64,000 nt of DNA from Incurvaria masculella (GCA_946894095.1 OX335647.2:16138001-16202000), one strand, 5' to 3'. Positions 33,218 to 45,136 are shown, counted from the first letter of the stretch. The notes: generated from the sequence alone by a model not told the origin. Numbers and translations are program-made.

Positions 33218-33316
33218 GCGTGGTTTCGCGAGGCGAGGTGATTTTGGCTTTTCTGAGCACCTTTGGTCCTCAGCACAGCCCCCCATACCGGTTTTTCATT
33301 AAAAAAAAAAAAAAAA
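30598..33316 (+). mobile_element. 5'-truncated jockey-type non-LTR retrotransposon
   Basis: Begins in the middle of the apurinic endonuclease domain and ends with a 3' UTR and about 16 A (33301-33316). A 4-bp duplication ACTC flanks it (30594-30597 and 33316-33319). The coding region is uninterrupted, so the insertion looks recent. A diverged, shorter copy lies at 60708-61311 and a 50-bp scrap at 45137-45185. Confidence 0.9.
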
Positions 33317-33319
33317 CTC

Positions 33320-33839
33320 GTTCACTGAAAAACCGAACATAATTAACGAAAACGCCAACTCGTATATTTTTTTAACGGGAAATGGGTAAATCCCGTAGAG
33401 TCCTTCTAAATATAAGCCATTAACGTCACTCTAAAAGCAGGCGCCATGCAGTCAGTCCCTGTTGCACCGTGTCCGTCGTTCTCGGGTAAAGTTTACGTCA
33501 ACGGTAATATAAGACGCCATAAAAATTAGGAGTACTATCTTTTGCCAGGAGAATATGAAATAAAAGACGATGTTGGTTTCCTGCTACTGTAACATTTTTG
33601 TACAAGTAATATTGTCTTGGAAAACGTCACGGCAATAAATCAATCAACGCCTATCGACAACGCGAAACTAGTTCCAAATCTCAAAGTTTGCACGGATAAG
33701 CTAAAGGAAGAATTTGATGATCCTTTTGTTAATATAGGAGATAGCATAACGGACCAACAAGAACAAAAACTACGAGACGTACTCAGGAACTGAAAATAAT
33801 GATTGCTTTTCTGAAGGTCTCCAAGATCTCGGCTCTACC
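33320..33839 (+). other. Gypsy pol linker, broken
   Basis: Resumes the Gypsy after the LINE (FTEKPNI in one frame). At about 33660-33800 a frame reads KLVPNLKVCTDKL and DQQEQKLRDVL, as in the stretch before Gypsy RT. Several stops. Confidence 0.5.
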
Positions 33840-34147
33840 ATGACGACGGAGCTGGAAATTACACTCATGGATTCCGACCCGGTGGTTTATAGACCTTATA
33901 GTATGCCGTTCCACGAAAGAAATGTAGTACGTAATATGGTACAAGAAATGTTGGATTGCGGTATTGTACGAGAATCGAATTCCCCTTTCGCACTCTTAGG
34001 CATAGACTTCAAGATTTTGACTGATTATAGTGCACTCCGGACTACCTTAGCGCTGGTGGGTACAATTTCAAGAGTACGATTGCGAAATCGAATATAGACC
34101 CGGAACGCGTATATCTCATGTAGACGCTCTGAGTAGGAGCCCCGTTT
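33840..34147 (+). pseudogene. Gypsy RT start fused to RNase H end (internal deletion)
   Basis: YRPYSMPFHERNVVRNMVQE and GIVRESNSPFA are the N-terminal RT block. The chain then jumps to FKILTDYSALRTTL, the RNase H 'TD..AL' block, and in another frame to EYRPGTRISHVDALSRSP, the usual RNase H/connection end. The RT palm with the catalytic aspartates is missing, so about 250 codons have been lost. Confidence 0.8.
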
Positions 34148-34605
34148 AAACCGCAATCCCTGAAGACCACGTATTGGATATATTATCCTTATATATAAGC
34201 AAGTTTATATCTTTATTTCAAAATATACCCATGATAGATGCGCGCTCGACCCCATTGTGGCTGCTTAGCTAAAACCAATTTAAGCATATTGTGTTTGCCT
34301 ATTATTGGGCTGATTGACGTAACCGAAATTTTAACATATGTTATTACAAGTGCATTATGTAAAGTGTGTTGGCAATCCTGAAATATAATGTATGATGATA
34401 TATGATGATGACTGGATCAGTACAGTACAGTCACACGACCCAGATCTAAGACGAATTAAAGAAATATTGACAGACACTGAAAAAAAAAAGAAAAGATAAT
34501 GCTGTCATTCACAATAATTTTAAACTTAAGAATGGTCCTATATACCGGATTCTCCAGGACGACATTCCGGTGGTTCCGAAGGGAGTTCGTTGGCATTAAT
34601 TAAAA

Positions 34606-35673
34606 ATGAACCACGATAACGTAGGGCACTTTGGATTTGAGAAAACTCTCTCTATAATACAGGAATCATATTGGTTTCCCAAAATGCGTCGTTTTATTAA
34701 GAAATACATTGCAGCTTGTTTGGAATGCGCCCACCATAAAATTCCATCAGGAAAGCGTGAAGGAATGTTGCTCCCGATACCTAGAATCGCTATCCCTTTC
34801 CATTTCATACATGCTGACCATTTAGGTCCATTTGTGAGGAGCAAGAAAGGAAACCTGTATGTATTAGTAATAATCGACGCGTTTACGAAATATATTAATA
34901 TTACACCAGTGCGAAATACTAAATCAGAAACATCTATTAAGGTTCTCAAAGATCACATGAGCTACTTTGGGACCCCTACGCGTCTTATAACGGATAAGGG
35001 AACGAGCTTTACGAGTAAAACATTTAAATAATTTAGCAACTCTGCGAGTATCGAACATGTTTTAAATGCGGTCGCTACACCTAGAGCAAGTGGCCAAGTC
35101 GAACGATTAAATTGGAAATCCTAGATGCACTCTCCACTAAAAGTTATGGTGCGGACGAAAGGACCTGGGATGAATATCTCCCAGTAAAACAAATGGGGCT
35201 CAATACCACCTTACATAAAACTATAAAAGAAATGTCCATCAGAATTATTATTCGGCTTCAAACCAATTCACACATTCGAAGGTATACTGAACACCGTCAA
35301 TGCTGATACAGCGGAAATATATTCCAACGATATAATCTTGCAAATCAGATCAGAGAATTAATTAACCAACAAAAAAAAGGATAAAGAACGGTATGACCAA
35401 CGACGAAAATAGGAAAGGTATATAACGTAGGCGACTTAATACGAGTCGAAAGAGCGATACCGAGCACGGGCAAGTCTAAGAAACTTACTGTTAATTGTCA
35501 AAGACCATATCGAGTTACTAAGATTCTTAGGTTTATGATTGAAGACACACCACTTACCCGTAAAGGGGAAAGGAGATATGAAAGCATAGTCTCCTTGGAT
35601 AAAATATACCCATGGCTTAGTTTTAACGGACACTGCGAAAGTGATTCAAGCGAGGATACAGGAAATGAATAAG
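34606..35673 (+). pseudogene. Gypsy integrase, broken
   Basis: 34606-35031 has the zinc-binding H-H-C-C part (HFGFEKTL... CLECAHH), HADHLGPF and LITDKGTSF, the catalytic core with its two aspartates. A stop at 35029-35031 precedes the ATPRASGQVERLN segment that carries the catalytic glutamate. Further broken pieces follow to NCQRPYRVTKIL, the GPY/F-like C-terminal motif (35497-35532), and end near 35673. Confidence 0.85.
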
Positions 35674-36246
35674 CAAAATAAAAATCATATCCCTTATTAC
35701 AAAGCAGATAAAATATTCGAAACATCCAAGACGTGATAAGATTGTTATTAATACAAGTATCTATGCTGCGTAAACGTACCTAAACTATAAGAAAAAAAAC
35801 ATGGTTTGGTGTTCGCAAATCATTGTCATTCAAATTCTAAAAATGTATGACATTATTACTTAAGAATTTCATTTTTTTATTTTACTTTACTTTAATATTG
35901 TTCAAGTCCATCATAAGATGAAAGAGTATTGTTAACTTTATGTTTTAAATGGAGTATCCTTATGATTTTTTATTATTATTATATAAATTAGAATTATGTT
36001 AATTTAGGCTAGTTATAACGATGAATGTGTATGTTCGATATCAGTATAATTGCGATTATATAATTCAAACATCGAAAAAAAAGAAGAAACCAAACTTTTA
36101 TGTACAAACGGCGTCACTCTAACTGCCACACATTGGACTTTGACCTATATACGCTTTATTTGAAAATATCAATGCCCACTGTGGCGTTTACGGTGATGCG
36201 CCCCTTACTTACGCGATGGGACTCGCTGAAAAAAGGATGGCCGAGC
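35674..36246 (+). other. Gypsy 3' untranslated region
   Basis: AT-rich internal sequence with no env-like frame. The polypurine tract is imperfect (AAAAAAGGATGG at about 36230) just before the 3' LTR. Confidence 0.5.
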
Positions 36247-36484
36247 TGTTAGGAGTCAGGATATGGATACCTACCTAGTACACGCGATCATTACATAAGT
36301 ACACGCATAAATAATGTGGCACCTACATGTATGAGAGGGACTGATATACTTATGCGAGCCGATGCATTCGCACTCGGCCCGGCAGTAGGACTGGTCGCAG
36401 AATTTGTGTAATGAATGTAATATTTTAAAGAAGTAAATAAAGTGTATGAATACATTTCGAGTTTTGGTGATCGGCATCCTTTCA
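36247..36484 (+). repeat. 3' LTR of the Gypsy element
   Basis: 238 bp, identical by eye to the 5' LTR, followed by the target duplication AGTG (36485-36488). Confidence 0.93.
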
Positions 36485-36710
36485 AGTGAAAGAACATTTG
36501 ATTTCATCTTGCTCTTAGAATGGATCATGTTTAAAATTTAAAAGATACTTATCATGTATTTTCTTATATGATTGTATATCTTCGTGATTGTTTTAGGATT
36601 TATCAATTAGTTTTTTTTCTAAACAAAGGAAAATCTATATGGCGCTTTCTTATATTATTCTCAAATTATATCGCTGCGTAAATTTTTCCTCAGTCTTTTT
36701 TAGATTTCCT

Positions 36711-37017
36711 CAGTCATCTTCGCTTCGCCGATGACATTGTTCTTCTATCGAATTCGCGAGTTCTGCTTCAGACCATTCCGGAAGACCTTTATAAAGCATC
36801 CGTAAAGGTAGGTCTGAAGAAGAACCGGGACAAAACCAAGGTCATGGCGACCGAGGTTATGACGGGAGGACAAATCGTTATCGACGGAGAAATTATCGAA
36901 CGGGTTGAAAAGTATGTATATATCTGCCAAATTCTGCGGCTGGTAGACAAGAACTGACTAAGGAGGTAGAGAGACGAATTCAACTGGATTGGACTGTCTT
37001 TGGAAAGCTTAAATACG
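36711..37017 (+). pseudogene. RTE-type LINE reverse transcriptase fragment
   Basis: HLRFADDIVLLS (RT catalytic FADD), GLKKNRDKTKVMATE and GEIIERVEKYVYICQI are in the RTE-clade order. The fragment is cut at about 37017, where antisense BEL/Pao sequence begins. The 3' end of an RTE reappears at 44284-44750. Confidence 0.8.
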
Positions 37018-37765
37018 CTCTACACATAAAGTTTCCTCTGGCGATACAATTTTAGAAGACGGAAATGGTACACTGTCAAGCTCCCAAAACCGTTTCAGTG
37101 AATGGTCGAGTGAAGTATGTAGTGAGACGAAACATGGATTTGACGACAAATTTTGGTTTGTACAGTGAGCGCCACCCATTAAAACCCAACCAAATATAGT
37201 ATTAATAGCATTGGGCTGCAACGCATCACCCCGCACCAAACCTGGTAGCAACGAAGACGAAAAAATGTCTACACCAAGTAAAGCATCGATAGGTCCAGGA
37301 TGGGCGAAATGAGGATCAGCTAGTTTTAAGCTTTCTATAAATTTCCAATGTGAAGCATCGAAACGAGATCTGGGAAGCTCTGGACAGATGGTTGGCAATA
37401 CTAACAGGCTGACCGCTATATTGGTAGCATTTTCAGTTGCAGTATGCCTGAATGAACATGATAAAGTGCCAAGTGGCTCGGTTGTGAATCTACCGATGCC
37501 GTTTATTGATGCACTATTTTTGTGAAGAGTCAGATCAAGACTTATAGACAAGTTTCGGACAAGAAACTGGCTTCTGAACCAAATATTCCCCATTTTGTCC
37601 ATAACTTTAATTTGCACAGTCGATTGACGAAAAAGGTGTGTGCGTGATCTGGGAATGTTGATAGCCAGCGGGATAGGTTGAATCGACAAGGGATTTGGTT
37701 TGACCGGCCCAGTCTTGGGCTCCGAGCGAGCAAAATGCAAGGTACTATGATGCGAGAATTTACAA
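37018..37765 (-). pseudogene. BEL/Pao protease (A17) region
   Basis: Minus-strand frame containing TCKFSHHSTLHF (end of a zinc knuckle), then protease-domain sequence and PHFAHPGPIDALLGVDIFSS with NAINTIFGWVLMG, characteristic of BEL/Pao pol. It ends within LKRFWELDSVP...EETLCVE at the RTE junction. RT, integrase and the 3' LTR are absent. Confidence 0.82.
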
Positions 37766-40700
37766 GTCTAGCTTGGATGTGTAATAACCCCCCTACGTAC
37801 CCTATACTACATTATAAATGGAGGTACATACAACCCTACTTTTGTATATATGTATCGTCTGTTTATCTATAACTTAAATATAAATTTAATCATTAAACTA
37901 CCTATAAATAGACAAAATAGTGGCACGTGATTGTCTAGTAATAATAATTTGGCCTTGAATCGTCATTACATATGTATATACCGACTGTTAAATCGTATTA
38001 CAATACATTTTCTAGCTAATAAACTCTACTTCAGTCATTCTCATCCATTCTTCACCTTAAAAAAAACTTTGTAATCGGGTGATATTAGAACAATTACAGT
38101 GACGAAATTATTCTATTATCATCCATTAAAATTTGAGAGACGAACCGATTGAGAGGTCGACAAATCTAGTTAATAATTAAATCAAAATATTATTTTTCGG
38201 AATTACCCGGCGCATCGGCCCCACTCACCGCCAATGCGAGTAGCCAACATCCTGTCTAGTCTTGGCTTCCTTCACTTGATTTGCGAAGTTTCAAGAAGCG
38301 CTCATTGAATATTAGCGAACGTGGTTGGTTCGACCGACTGACTGGGGTGTCAGATTTATGGTCCGATGAAGATGTGGTGAACGTATTGCAAACTGACTAT
38401 GGGGGGTCAGATTTATAGCATAAATAGACATCAGATATATGACAAAATGTGGTTGGTTCGACCGACTGACTGGGGTGTCAGGTTTATGGTCCGATGAAGC
38501 TGTATGTATTGCAAACTGACTATGGGGGGTCAGATTTATAGCATAAGTAGAAATCAGATATATGACGAACTCATCTTAACTATGAGCGACATTCTGTAAC
38601 AGTATACTGCATCTCTCATTGTCTCCGATTCCAGCCGTTGATTTGATGTAGATCCGAAGTGAAGAAATTCGATAAGTTTGTATTTGATGTTGTGCGTTCC
38701 TCGATAGCCAATTCGAACTGCAGTATACTGCCTTCGTATAGAATGCTGCTTCTGGCATTGATGTTACCGTGAAATAAATTTATGAACTCAAACCACAGAA
38801 TAAATATGACTTGTAGTGAACCACAACGCATTGAAGCATTGTCTTGACTCGTAAAAATGCTGCCGAAATTAATCATATTTTTCACTGACGTGTAATGAAT
38901 TTCTGGTCGAAAGGATTCCCTCTGAATTCATAGTGGGTTTTGTGATGATACTCGGCCCATGTAGCAGTCCAGGCCGACTGTGTGGATTTGTAGCAGAATC
39001 CGTACTTGTCCAATCGTTGGCGACGTAGCTGCAGCTCCATAACAGCAAACTACTAAAATCCCATTTCCATTTTATGTGGAGAAATTAATTGATACTGGTT
39101 TATTAAAATCAGCCTTGCAATCAGGCAGAATTAAAAGGTAGAAACAAATTGTATTGTAAAAAGTGCATTTATCTCTTACTCTCGGTCAGCATACAGACGG
39201 ACACAGTTTATGAGTGTATTAGTGTAACGTCTGTCACTTAATTGGGTTTATAACTTTGATAGTAATATAATGAAATCAGCCATTCGAATATAACGAGGCT
39301 TAACAATTGAATAATAATGAGCGATCTTCGAAACTCCCTAAACCAAATGTAAATGCAAAATTCACTTAATACTATGACTTTAAGAAAACTCTCTCATTCA
39401 GGTCTCAAAACCAAACAAAATCACAATCTTTCTTTCCTCCACTCTTATACATTTCAGATTTCTCAAACATTCCATTCACTCAACACTAGTTTATAAAATA
39501 AATTTATCGCAATAAAATAATACACTTATTTCAGACTTAAGTATAAACTAAGCATAATTTAGTTTGGTTTACGTGTTTAACCTCTCAGTATATTTCTCAA
39601 TTAAACACATATAAGTATTTCACATACAGTACGCATAATTCTATCCTCTTAAACTTAGTACTAAAATCCATTACCAAAATACCTTCTAATAAATATTATT
39701 TCGATACCACGATTACCTAATTTACCACTATTTACCACTAATATAAATAAACATAAATCGTAAAAAAACCGTAAATTCAATGAAAACCTCTCTAAACATT
39801 AATGCATATTTCTTATGATAACCGTAAGTTCACCAACAAATAATACCATTGCTATAACAAACCCAATACCTTAGTTTATAATCCGCCACATCTCTATCGA
39901 CAAATAACACACGTAAACCAAACTTAAAATTAATCCGTATCGTAAATATTCCGCATTATAATCGCTCTAATATGTGCACGTAAATCCACGCAATCGAATG
40001 AAAACGCAATCAAATTTGAAAATATCGCAAAGAAACACTTATAAAACAGGCTCAGATAAAACGCATTATTATCCGCAATTCTCACATGGTTTAACTATCG
40101 TAATTAAAGTTCAAATCCTATAATCATATTCACAATCCCGAATAAAAATTTCTATAAAATGTTTACACATCATTAACAAAATATAAAAATAATTATCATA
40201 TGTACTTACTTCTGTCCTAAAGTTCAACAATAATGGTTAGTATAAAAAAACATGCAACGAACCTTTCCAATATCTGGAAACAGCTCAGCTTCAAATTATG
40301 CAGCAATTATCCGGTAAATTACATCCTATATAAATCTAGCTGAGGCTCCCGGCTGGATCCACTGAAAACCAATATTCATTCCTGCTCTCCTGTACTGCAT
40401 TCCTGTAGAAAGTATGTAATGTGCCATGTCAGGACCTTGTCTCGTTAAACAAATCTCATTACAAATTTTACAAATATTTTCCCGGAAAGCTGCTTCCTGC
40501 TTGAAGAACTCTCGTGGTAGGTAGCTATATTGGACTGAACACAGCAATTGTTAGTACACTTTTAGGAATTACTGTAATCCATGATGAAGATCAGCTCAGC
40601 ATACCTCCGACTTTATAGAGCTAATGCTCTTGGAGGTCTGTCATAAAATTGTATCTTCGACTTACCAGTAATTCCAGAGCTGTCCCCACGTTCACACATA

Positions 40701-41511
40701 ATTACACAGATTTTAATTTCCGTGGATTCCTCAGGTGTTAATTTTTTTTAATATATCGCACGTGCCTGAGGACTGCAGTTTTCCAGTGGAAAACCACCTG
40801 CAATGAATTAGTTGACAGCGTTAGGACTTCGCCGACATCGCATTTCCACGGGTTTTTCCGCGCCTAAGTAAATCTCCGAATAAAAAAAAATCTATAAAAT
40901 TTTATTCAATTTCTTTCAGAATTTGATTTCATATCTTCAGCTCGTTCGTAATCACACTGAATCTAATGAAAATATAAACAAGAATTGAATAAAGGTTATT
41001 AATTTTCTTTTAATATTTAAACCGCCTCTAACAGAATATACGTCTGACTTGTAGGCCCGATCTATCCCAACCTTCTTCTGCCCGTCCGCGTCCCCGTCTG
41101 CGCCTGCGTCTCCCTCCTTACCCCTTCCTTCCCTTCAGCAATTAACATGAAATTTATCACTTTAACAAACAAAGCAGGATTTAAAATATATTTGTGACCA
41201 AAATAAACAATACTGTATGCAAAGACTCAATTTTCTTCACCCGTGATTCTCAATCAATTCCTTTTGACTTAGACAAGGTAGATTTTAGTTGAACGATATC
41301 TATTCTATAAGTGTAGCTATGTGCCTCTTAAATATTATTTAATTTGTTACAAAAGGTAACTTGTAGATATTTAGCAAAAGTATTGATTCTAAATGATAGT
41401 ATTTTAAAATTATGACATAATAAAATATTTTGTTTACTGAATAGTCAAGTATTCATCGCTAAATACATATTTATACCTACCTACAATATATATGTGCGAG
41501 CCCCATGGGCT
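37766..41511. other. 3.7-kb AT-rich insertion of unknown type in BEL/Pao
   Basis: Splits BEL gag/protease within a zinc knuckle. The gag side ends ...KNLPSV(T) at 41512 and the protease side resumes (T)CKFSHH at about 37765. The segment holds no frame above 90 codons, a two-unit tandem repeat (38321-38575), and a long AT-rich part with scattered short palindromes near 40800. I see no LTRs or terminal repeats, and at most GAC is shared at the junctions. Identity unknown. Confidence 0.55.
38321..38575 (+). repeat. two-unit tandem repeat, 128-bp period
   Basis: Both units start GTGGTTGGTTCGACCGACTG (38321 and 38449) and contain the 'gactatggggggtcagatttatagc' segment. The second unit has a small deletion (about 6 bp). 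Confidence 0.88.
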
Positions 41512-41793
41512 GGTCACAGATGGTAAATTTTTAACTGAGTGCGACGATGACAAGCAATTAATACATAGCCTTTTTTCTTTAGCCAAACGATAACGAGCGG
41601 GGAGATCCAGCTCCAGGAACTTGGGACAGCAATAAACATTATGTGTTTCCGAACAAATGATACAGCTAGGGGCAGTAGTGATGAAACATATTTTATTTAC
41701 GTTTGAAGTGCCCTGATGAGATGTACCCTTTTTGCCACTGTCTTTTCTCACTGCTTGTGCAGGCGGAATGTGAAAACGTTTGGAAAAAAGTTA
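41512..41793 (-). pseudogene. BEL/Pao gag zinc-knuckle region
   Basis: Minus strand: CIICSETHNVYCCPKFLELD and KEKRLCINCLSSSHSVKNL, the BEL/Pao nucleocapsid layout. It is cut on one side by the 3.7-kb insertion and on the other by the MITE at 41794. Confidence 0.82.
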
Positions 41794-42617
41794 CAAGAGT
41801 GCGCCATTTTTAGCTTCTAGCTGGATATCAGGGATGGTAGAGTGGATTTTTAGAAGCATTTTTGGTCAAGGAACATGGGTGCGAAAACGAAGTTTTCTAT
41901 GCAAAATATTTTTTGAAAATATGAAATCCGCTTAATAATCTCCACCGTGTCCAATTGCGCCACTCACTAATCACCTGCCAACATTGCAACCGACAAGTGT
42001 TGCCAGACGACAAATGATATATTCCGTGAGGTTCTAACTCTAATATAAGCTAAATAAGCTTAAAAAAAGCCTTTTTAAATGCACCTTGAAGCCCAGGCAG
42101 GTAAGTTGATGGCTACGCCGAAAGACTCGCTTGGTCGGCCCTTTCGCTACGCGAGCGCATGAGTCCTCTCTCATACTTCTCGCTCCGCTCAGGACCTGCT
42201 GCGCGAGCTTTCGTCTCCGCACTTCCAAAAAACACTGTAGGGATGACGCACACCAACATGTAATGTCGGGGCGGCTAAGTCGATTTTGGAGCAATACGAG
42301 TACAGCAATTGTTAATTTAACCCTAAATTATGGGAAATTACATATTGGCAACATTTTACCTGCAATATGAATTTGTCAACTTGACCTGTTCGCGTCGGAA
42401 TACAGTTATGCATCGCGCGCCGCCATCGTCGTCGCATCGACGCATATTGTATCGCGTCGGAATACAGAACGAACGTTATATTGCTGACGGGATTTCATAT
42501 TTTAAAAAAAAATTTTTTGAATAGAAAATTTCGTTTTCGCACCCATGTTCCATGACCAAAAATGCTTCTAAAAATCCACTCTACTAGCTACTAGAAGCTA
42601 AGAATGGCGCAGTCTTG
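41794..42617. mobile_element. TA-flanked MITE with ~125-bp inverted repeats
   Basis: 824 bp. The left arm starts CAAGAGTGCGCCATTTTTAG and the right arm is its inverted copy ending at 42617; both contain 'gtgcgaaaacgaa' and 'aaaatatgaaatcc'. TA dinucleotides sit at 41792-41793 and 42618-42619, as for the Tc1/mariner superfamily. The interior is non-coding and CpG-containing. It inserted into BEL gag, whose sequence resumes on the far side as FEKLQSFLRKRLGEL. Confidence 0.82.
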
Positions 42618-43448
42618 TAAAGTTCACCCAAACGTTTTCTTAGGAAGGATTGTAACTTTTCAAACAAAGGCATCTCATCAGACTGGTGTTCGAGTTCAAA
42701 TAACTTCCGGGTCACTCGGTCTAATCGGACCAAAATAAATGCACTAGCATGACGTTTTTGTCTGGCAAAATGAACTTTTCGAGAATTGCCAGGTTTTCTA
42801 CAAAATTATTGTCTAGTCTTTTTAGCTCGATGACATTAGGAACTTTGACAGGCTCACACGAAAGAAGTGTTCCATAAACGGTGGATGCGAGTTGGCGTGT
42901 GCGGTTGTAATGTCTATAAAGGGTGTCATAGGCATTTTTATAGTTTGTATTGGTTATTGGGAATCCTTTAATGAGACTGAAAGGTTCATTTTCCAAGGAT
43001 GAAATTAAATGTAATTTTTCAACATCAGACATTTCCTTTTTGTTGTGCACCAATGAACTAAAAATTTCAATGAAAGGCAACCAATGTTCTAATTTCCCAT
43101 TAAATGCTTTAAGAGTTATTCGGGGAAGTTTTAAATTAGTGGTCTTGGTATGAGAGGTGGAGATGGGCGCCTGGGAAGTCTTGAGGCATTTCCTTACAAT
43201 GATTACATTATTATCAAACTGTTTAGTCACCTGTGTAGTTCATGATGCCTCGAGCCAATATCACATCTGGTCACCAATTGTATTTTTGCACTGAGAAAAC
43301 TGGAAATAATGTCCGAAAGGCCTGTGCATGCAACTTCGAAATCCACTAAGTCTCCGTGTGACAATTCCACTAAATTCTCCATACGAAGCACTGCATAGTC
43401 ACGCTCCACACGCAACTGATCTTCACCCTCACTATTCTTACCATCCAT
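42618..43448 (-). pseudogene. BEL/Pao gag (DUF1759-like)
   Basis: Minus strand: an N-terminal frame from 43448 (MDGKNSEGED...), overlapping or shifted into 43230-42721 with LPRITLKAFNGKLEHWLPF and SALIKGFP-like (SLIKGFPITNTNYKNAYDTL) sequence, typical of BEL/Pao gag. The frame then breaks and continues as LEHQSDEMPLFEKLQSFLRK to the MITE. At least one frameshift near 43229. Confidence 0.82.
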
Positions 43449-44283
43449 TTTGTGTTCGAATGGAATACTACGAAAATAACAAAAATATAATTGCTTAGAA
43501 GAATCTTAGGTTCAAAAGACATGTGATGTTATAAAATAAAAATGCCAGTCAAATCAAATTTCGATTCGAAATAATTTGAGAGTACCCACAATTATTTGAT
43601 TTTGTGAAATTTTATAATTTGAATAAATTTAATTGTTCCCAATAAGCATTACTGTTTTAAATATAAATATGTAGGTATACAATTATGCATTTATGTATAA
43701 AAACGAGAAAGATATATCACAAATACCATGCATCAGACAAACGATACTTTTACATGACACAAAAACCACTGTAAATGTAGATTATTTTAATAACCAGCCG
43801 ATGGGTAAATAATATTCGGCCGAAGGGTCAATGTGAGATAACGAGAATGTGAACTGTATAGGTAATGAAAAGAAAAGAGATTTACAATGACGAAAAAAGC
43901 AATGAATAAAATTAATGAGTGCAGACAGTACCTTGTGGGGGTTCGGAGGTACCTTACTCTGGCGCCGTTGAGGTGCAACGCCAAAACTCTCCGCAGGATA
44001 GGGATCCCGCCGAGGATTATCTTAGCAAATGCACTTCGCGAGGCTAACCAGGGCTAAGTAATGGTAGCGAAGGCAATGTCTAGCAGCAAGTGTCGAAAAT
44101 GAACAAAAGCGAGAAATATTTGATGTTGCTTCTGGGAAGCTCAACGAAAAAGGTCAAGGCTCAAGGAAAGCTCAAGGCAAAATGTCAAAATGGCAGTTGG
44201 ATTTTAAAATTTGATTGGTGGCATAGACAATAGGATTTGTATTTTTAAATTCTAAGGTCCATTCATTTGAAGCAAAGTGTGAC
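43449..44283. other. probable BEL/Pao leader, no LTR confirmed
   Basis: AT-rich; sits where the BEL 5' leader and LTR should be. I could not recognise LTR ends. No gene. Confidence 0.35.
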
Positions 44284-44750
44284 AAGCACATTTGGCTTTT
44301 ACGAAAACTTAACAATGACCAGTGCGTCCTCCTGGTTATGACGTGCGGATGTGAAACGTGGACTCTGACGGTCGCCGTTGTCCAAAGTTGCCCAGCAAGC
44401 AATGGGGCGAGACATGCTTGGAATATCGCTATGGTGCGCAACGAGGCAATCGCCGATGACGTACCAAAGTAGTCGATATTGGACACCGTCGGCTAAGCTC
44501 AAGTGGCAGTGGGCTGGTCATGTCAGCCGAAGAGACGACGACCGTTAGAGTAACCGTGTCCTACACTGGTAGCCATGGACAGGAAAACGGAGTGTGGCAA
44601 GACCACCCGCCAGGTGGGACGACGACATCAAGTGCGTCGGCGGAAAGCAGTGGGTCCGTACCGCTGTGGGCCGGGAGGACTGGAGGAAAATTGGAGAGGC
44701 GTATGTCCAGCAGTGGAAGCAAACACGCTGACTGACTGACTGTGTAAATT
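44284..44750 (+). pseudogene. RTE-type LINE 3' end
   Basis: Decayed translation: NNDQCVLLVMTCGCETWTLT, then in other frames DDDIKCVGGKQW, REDWRKIGEAYVQQWKQ, the RTE C-terminus. It ends in a (TGAC)n tail near 44735-44746, as RTE elements do. It is likely the other half of the fragment at 36711-37017. Confidence 0.75.
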
Positions 44751-44761
44751 TTGCTTACTTT

Positions 44762-45060
44762 TTTATGCAACTCAACATGGATAGCTAATATCGAACTGAC
44801 CGCAAGATATTCTTAACACACCACTGGGAACTAGGTGCCATGCCAGGACCTTTCTTATATTGCTTGGCTACATTGGACTGGATGGAAAACACGGATAGTT
44901 TTCATTGCCTCTTCGACCATCGTTCATTCAATGCGATGGTACCAACCCGGGCGGGATTAACCCTACCACCTAGTAAGTAAGGAAGGGTACTACAGTTTAA
45001 CGTGGAATCCGAACCATCGCCACCCTCAACGGTTAAAAATGGCCACCCATCTAGAACCCA
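44762..45060 (-). repeat. SINE copy, headless
   Basis: Complement of the SINE body: 'ttttatgcaactcaacatggatagctaat' through 'gatggtaccaacccgggcggg' and 'cctaccacctagtaag'. About 20% diverged; the tRNA head is not preserved. Confidence 0.78.
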
Positions 45061-45136
45061 ACCGCGTTCAAATGTGCTTCACACAGCTTATCCTATCTAC
45101 TTATCAGGCTACCGAGGCTGACTAACTGGTCGTTAA

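Larger units (their letters stand above)
23086..36484 (+). mobile_element. Ty3/Gypsy LTR retrotransposon with two nested insertions
   Basis: Bounded by two 238-bp LTRs that I read as identical, both starting TGTTAGGAGT and ending ATCCTTTCA, and by a 4-bp target duplication AGTG (23082-23085 and 36485-36488). Coding order is gag-like, two CCHC knuckles, protease, RT start, RNase H end, integrase and GPY/F region: the Ty3/Gypsy order. Every domain is broken and most of RT is deleted. A Transib (24787-28768) and a LINE (30598-33316) interrupt it. Without these and their duplications the element would be about 6.7 kb. No env-like frame is seen between integrase and the 3' LTR. Confidence 0.92.
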
